Shown piece by piece: positions 63,874 to 64,000 of a stretch of DNA of 64,000 bases. The notes beneath the pieces were generated by a model. The model did no database searches, was not told the DNA's origin, and saw only the letters and a program-made list of their open reading frames with translations. Source of the DNA: JACRLW01 sp046349595 (GTDB lineage Bacteria > Planctomycetota > UBA1135 > UBA2386); NCBI GenBank assembly GCA_046349595.1, contig JAXMCA010000002.1, positions 1,860,001-1,924,000 on the forward strand, read 5' to 3'. Within the stretch, counting starts at the first letter, position 1; each line of letters starts with the position of its first letter. The translations under genes were made by a program, and so were the position numbers.

Positions 63874-64000
63874 TGATCGACCGCAGACAATTCCTTCAGC
63901 GCTGCGGCGGCGGACTCGGCGGCATCGCGCTGCAGTCGATGCTCCTGCGGGAGCGTCGCGTGCTCCACCATGCGCCGCGCGCGACGCGCGTGGTGCAGTT
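63873..64000 (+). CDS. DUF1501 protein, 5' part only
   Basis: Starts ATG 63873, overlapping the PSD1 stop (TGATG), and runs off the window. The 42 residues seen (MIDRRQFLQRCGGGLGGIA ... VLHHAPRATRVVQ) show the same twin-arginine-type start and the same H-x-A-P-R-A-x-R-V-V phrase as the DUF1501 protein at 58577. It is therefore the partner of the second PSD1 protein. Confidence 0.8.
   Translation, partial: MIDRRQFLQRCGGGLGGIALQSMLLRERRVLHHAPRATRVVQ

Overview
This 64 kb window comes from a GC-rich bacterial chromosome, about 70% G+C by eye. It most probably belongs to the phylum Planctomycetota. The evidence is two DUF1549/DUF1553 (PSD1-type) proteins each followed by a DUF1501 protein, many secreted proteins of lineage-restricted type, a Ser/Thr kinase with TPR repeats, a small ECF-type sigma factor and a MoxR/DUF58/BatA-like operon. 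No tRNA, rRNA, CRISPR array, integrase or insertion sequence was found. The phylum is an inference from gene content.

Layout. 1-4.7 kb: the 3' end of an inositol-monophosphatase-family gene, a secreted protein broken by an in-frame TGA, a PilX-like membrane protein and a secreted HEAT/VWA protein. 4.7-9.7 kb: a five-gene sulfane-sulfur operon (metallo-beta-lactamase/rhodanese fusion, two half-size YeeE/YedE transporters, a membrane-anchored triple rhodanese, an ArsR-type repressor) behind a promoter whose -10 lies inside a perfect 20-bp palindrome. 9.7-14.9 kb: SUI1-like factor, then an overlapping operon of a VIT1/CCC1 transporter, polyphosphate:AMP phosphotransferase, carboxylesterase, Old Yellow Enzyme-type oxidoreductase and a small membrane protein. 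14.9-20.4 kb: Nramp-related transporter, DUF993 aldolase-like protein, PLP-dependent decarboxylase, SlyD-type FKBP. 20.6-22.2 kb: a lower-GC TcmP/DUF5131 pair in which both genes are one base out of frame. 22.4-28.0 kb: cupin and the MoxR-DUF58-BatA operon. 28-44 kb: large secreted proteins (12-repeat kelch-like, thioredoxin fusion), an SGNH-like membrane protein, a lower-GC group of small hypotheticals, HEAT protein and Ser/Thr kinase. 44-47 kb: RecQ, sigma factor, DUF1572/DinB-like protein. 47.2-51.2 kb: four tandem genes for secreted proteins of exactly 279 residues, with a conserved upstream architecture and an exact 1019-bp period for the last units. 51.3-64 kb: more secreted proteins, a zinc-ribbon protein, a HEAT protein and two PSD1/DUF1501 pairs around a radical SAM gene.

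Two window-wide signatures stand out. Almost every secreted protein has Ala-Gln at its predicted signal-peptidase site. Many genes have a TAnnnT box 6-12 nt before the start codon and no Shine-Dalgarno sequence, suggesting leaderless mRNAs; I used this to choose several starts. The strongest candidates for something undescribed are the 279-residue tandem array with its shared regulatory block, the operator-controlled sulfane-sulfur operon, and the methyltransferase-like/radical-SAM-like TcmP/DUF5131 pair.
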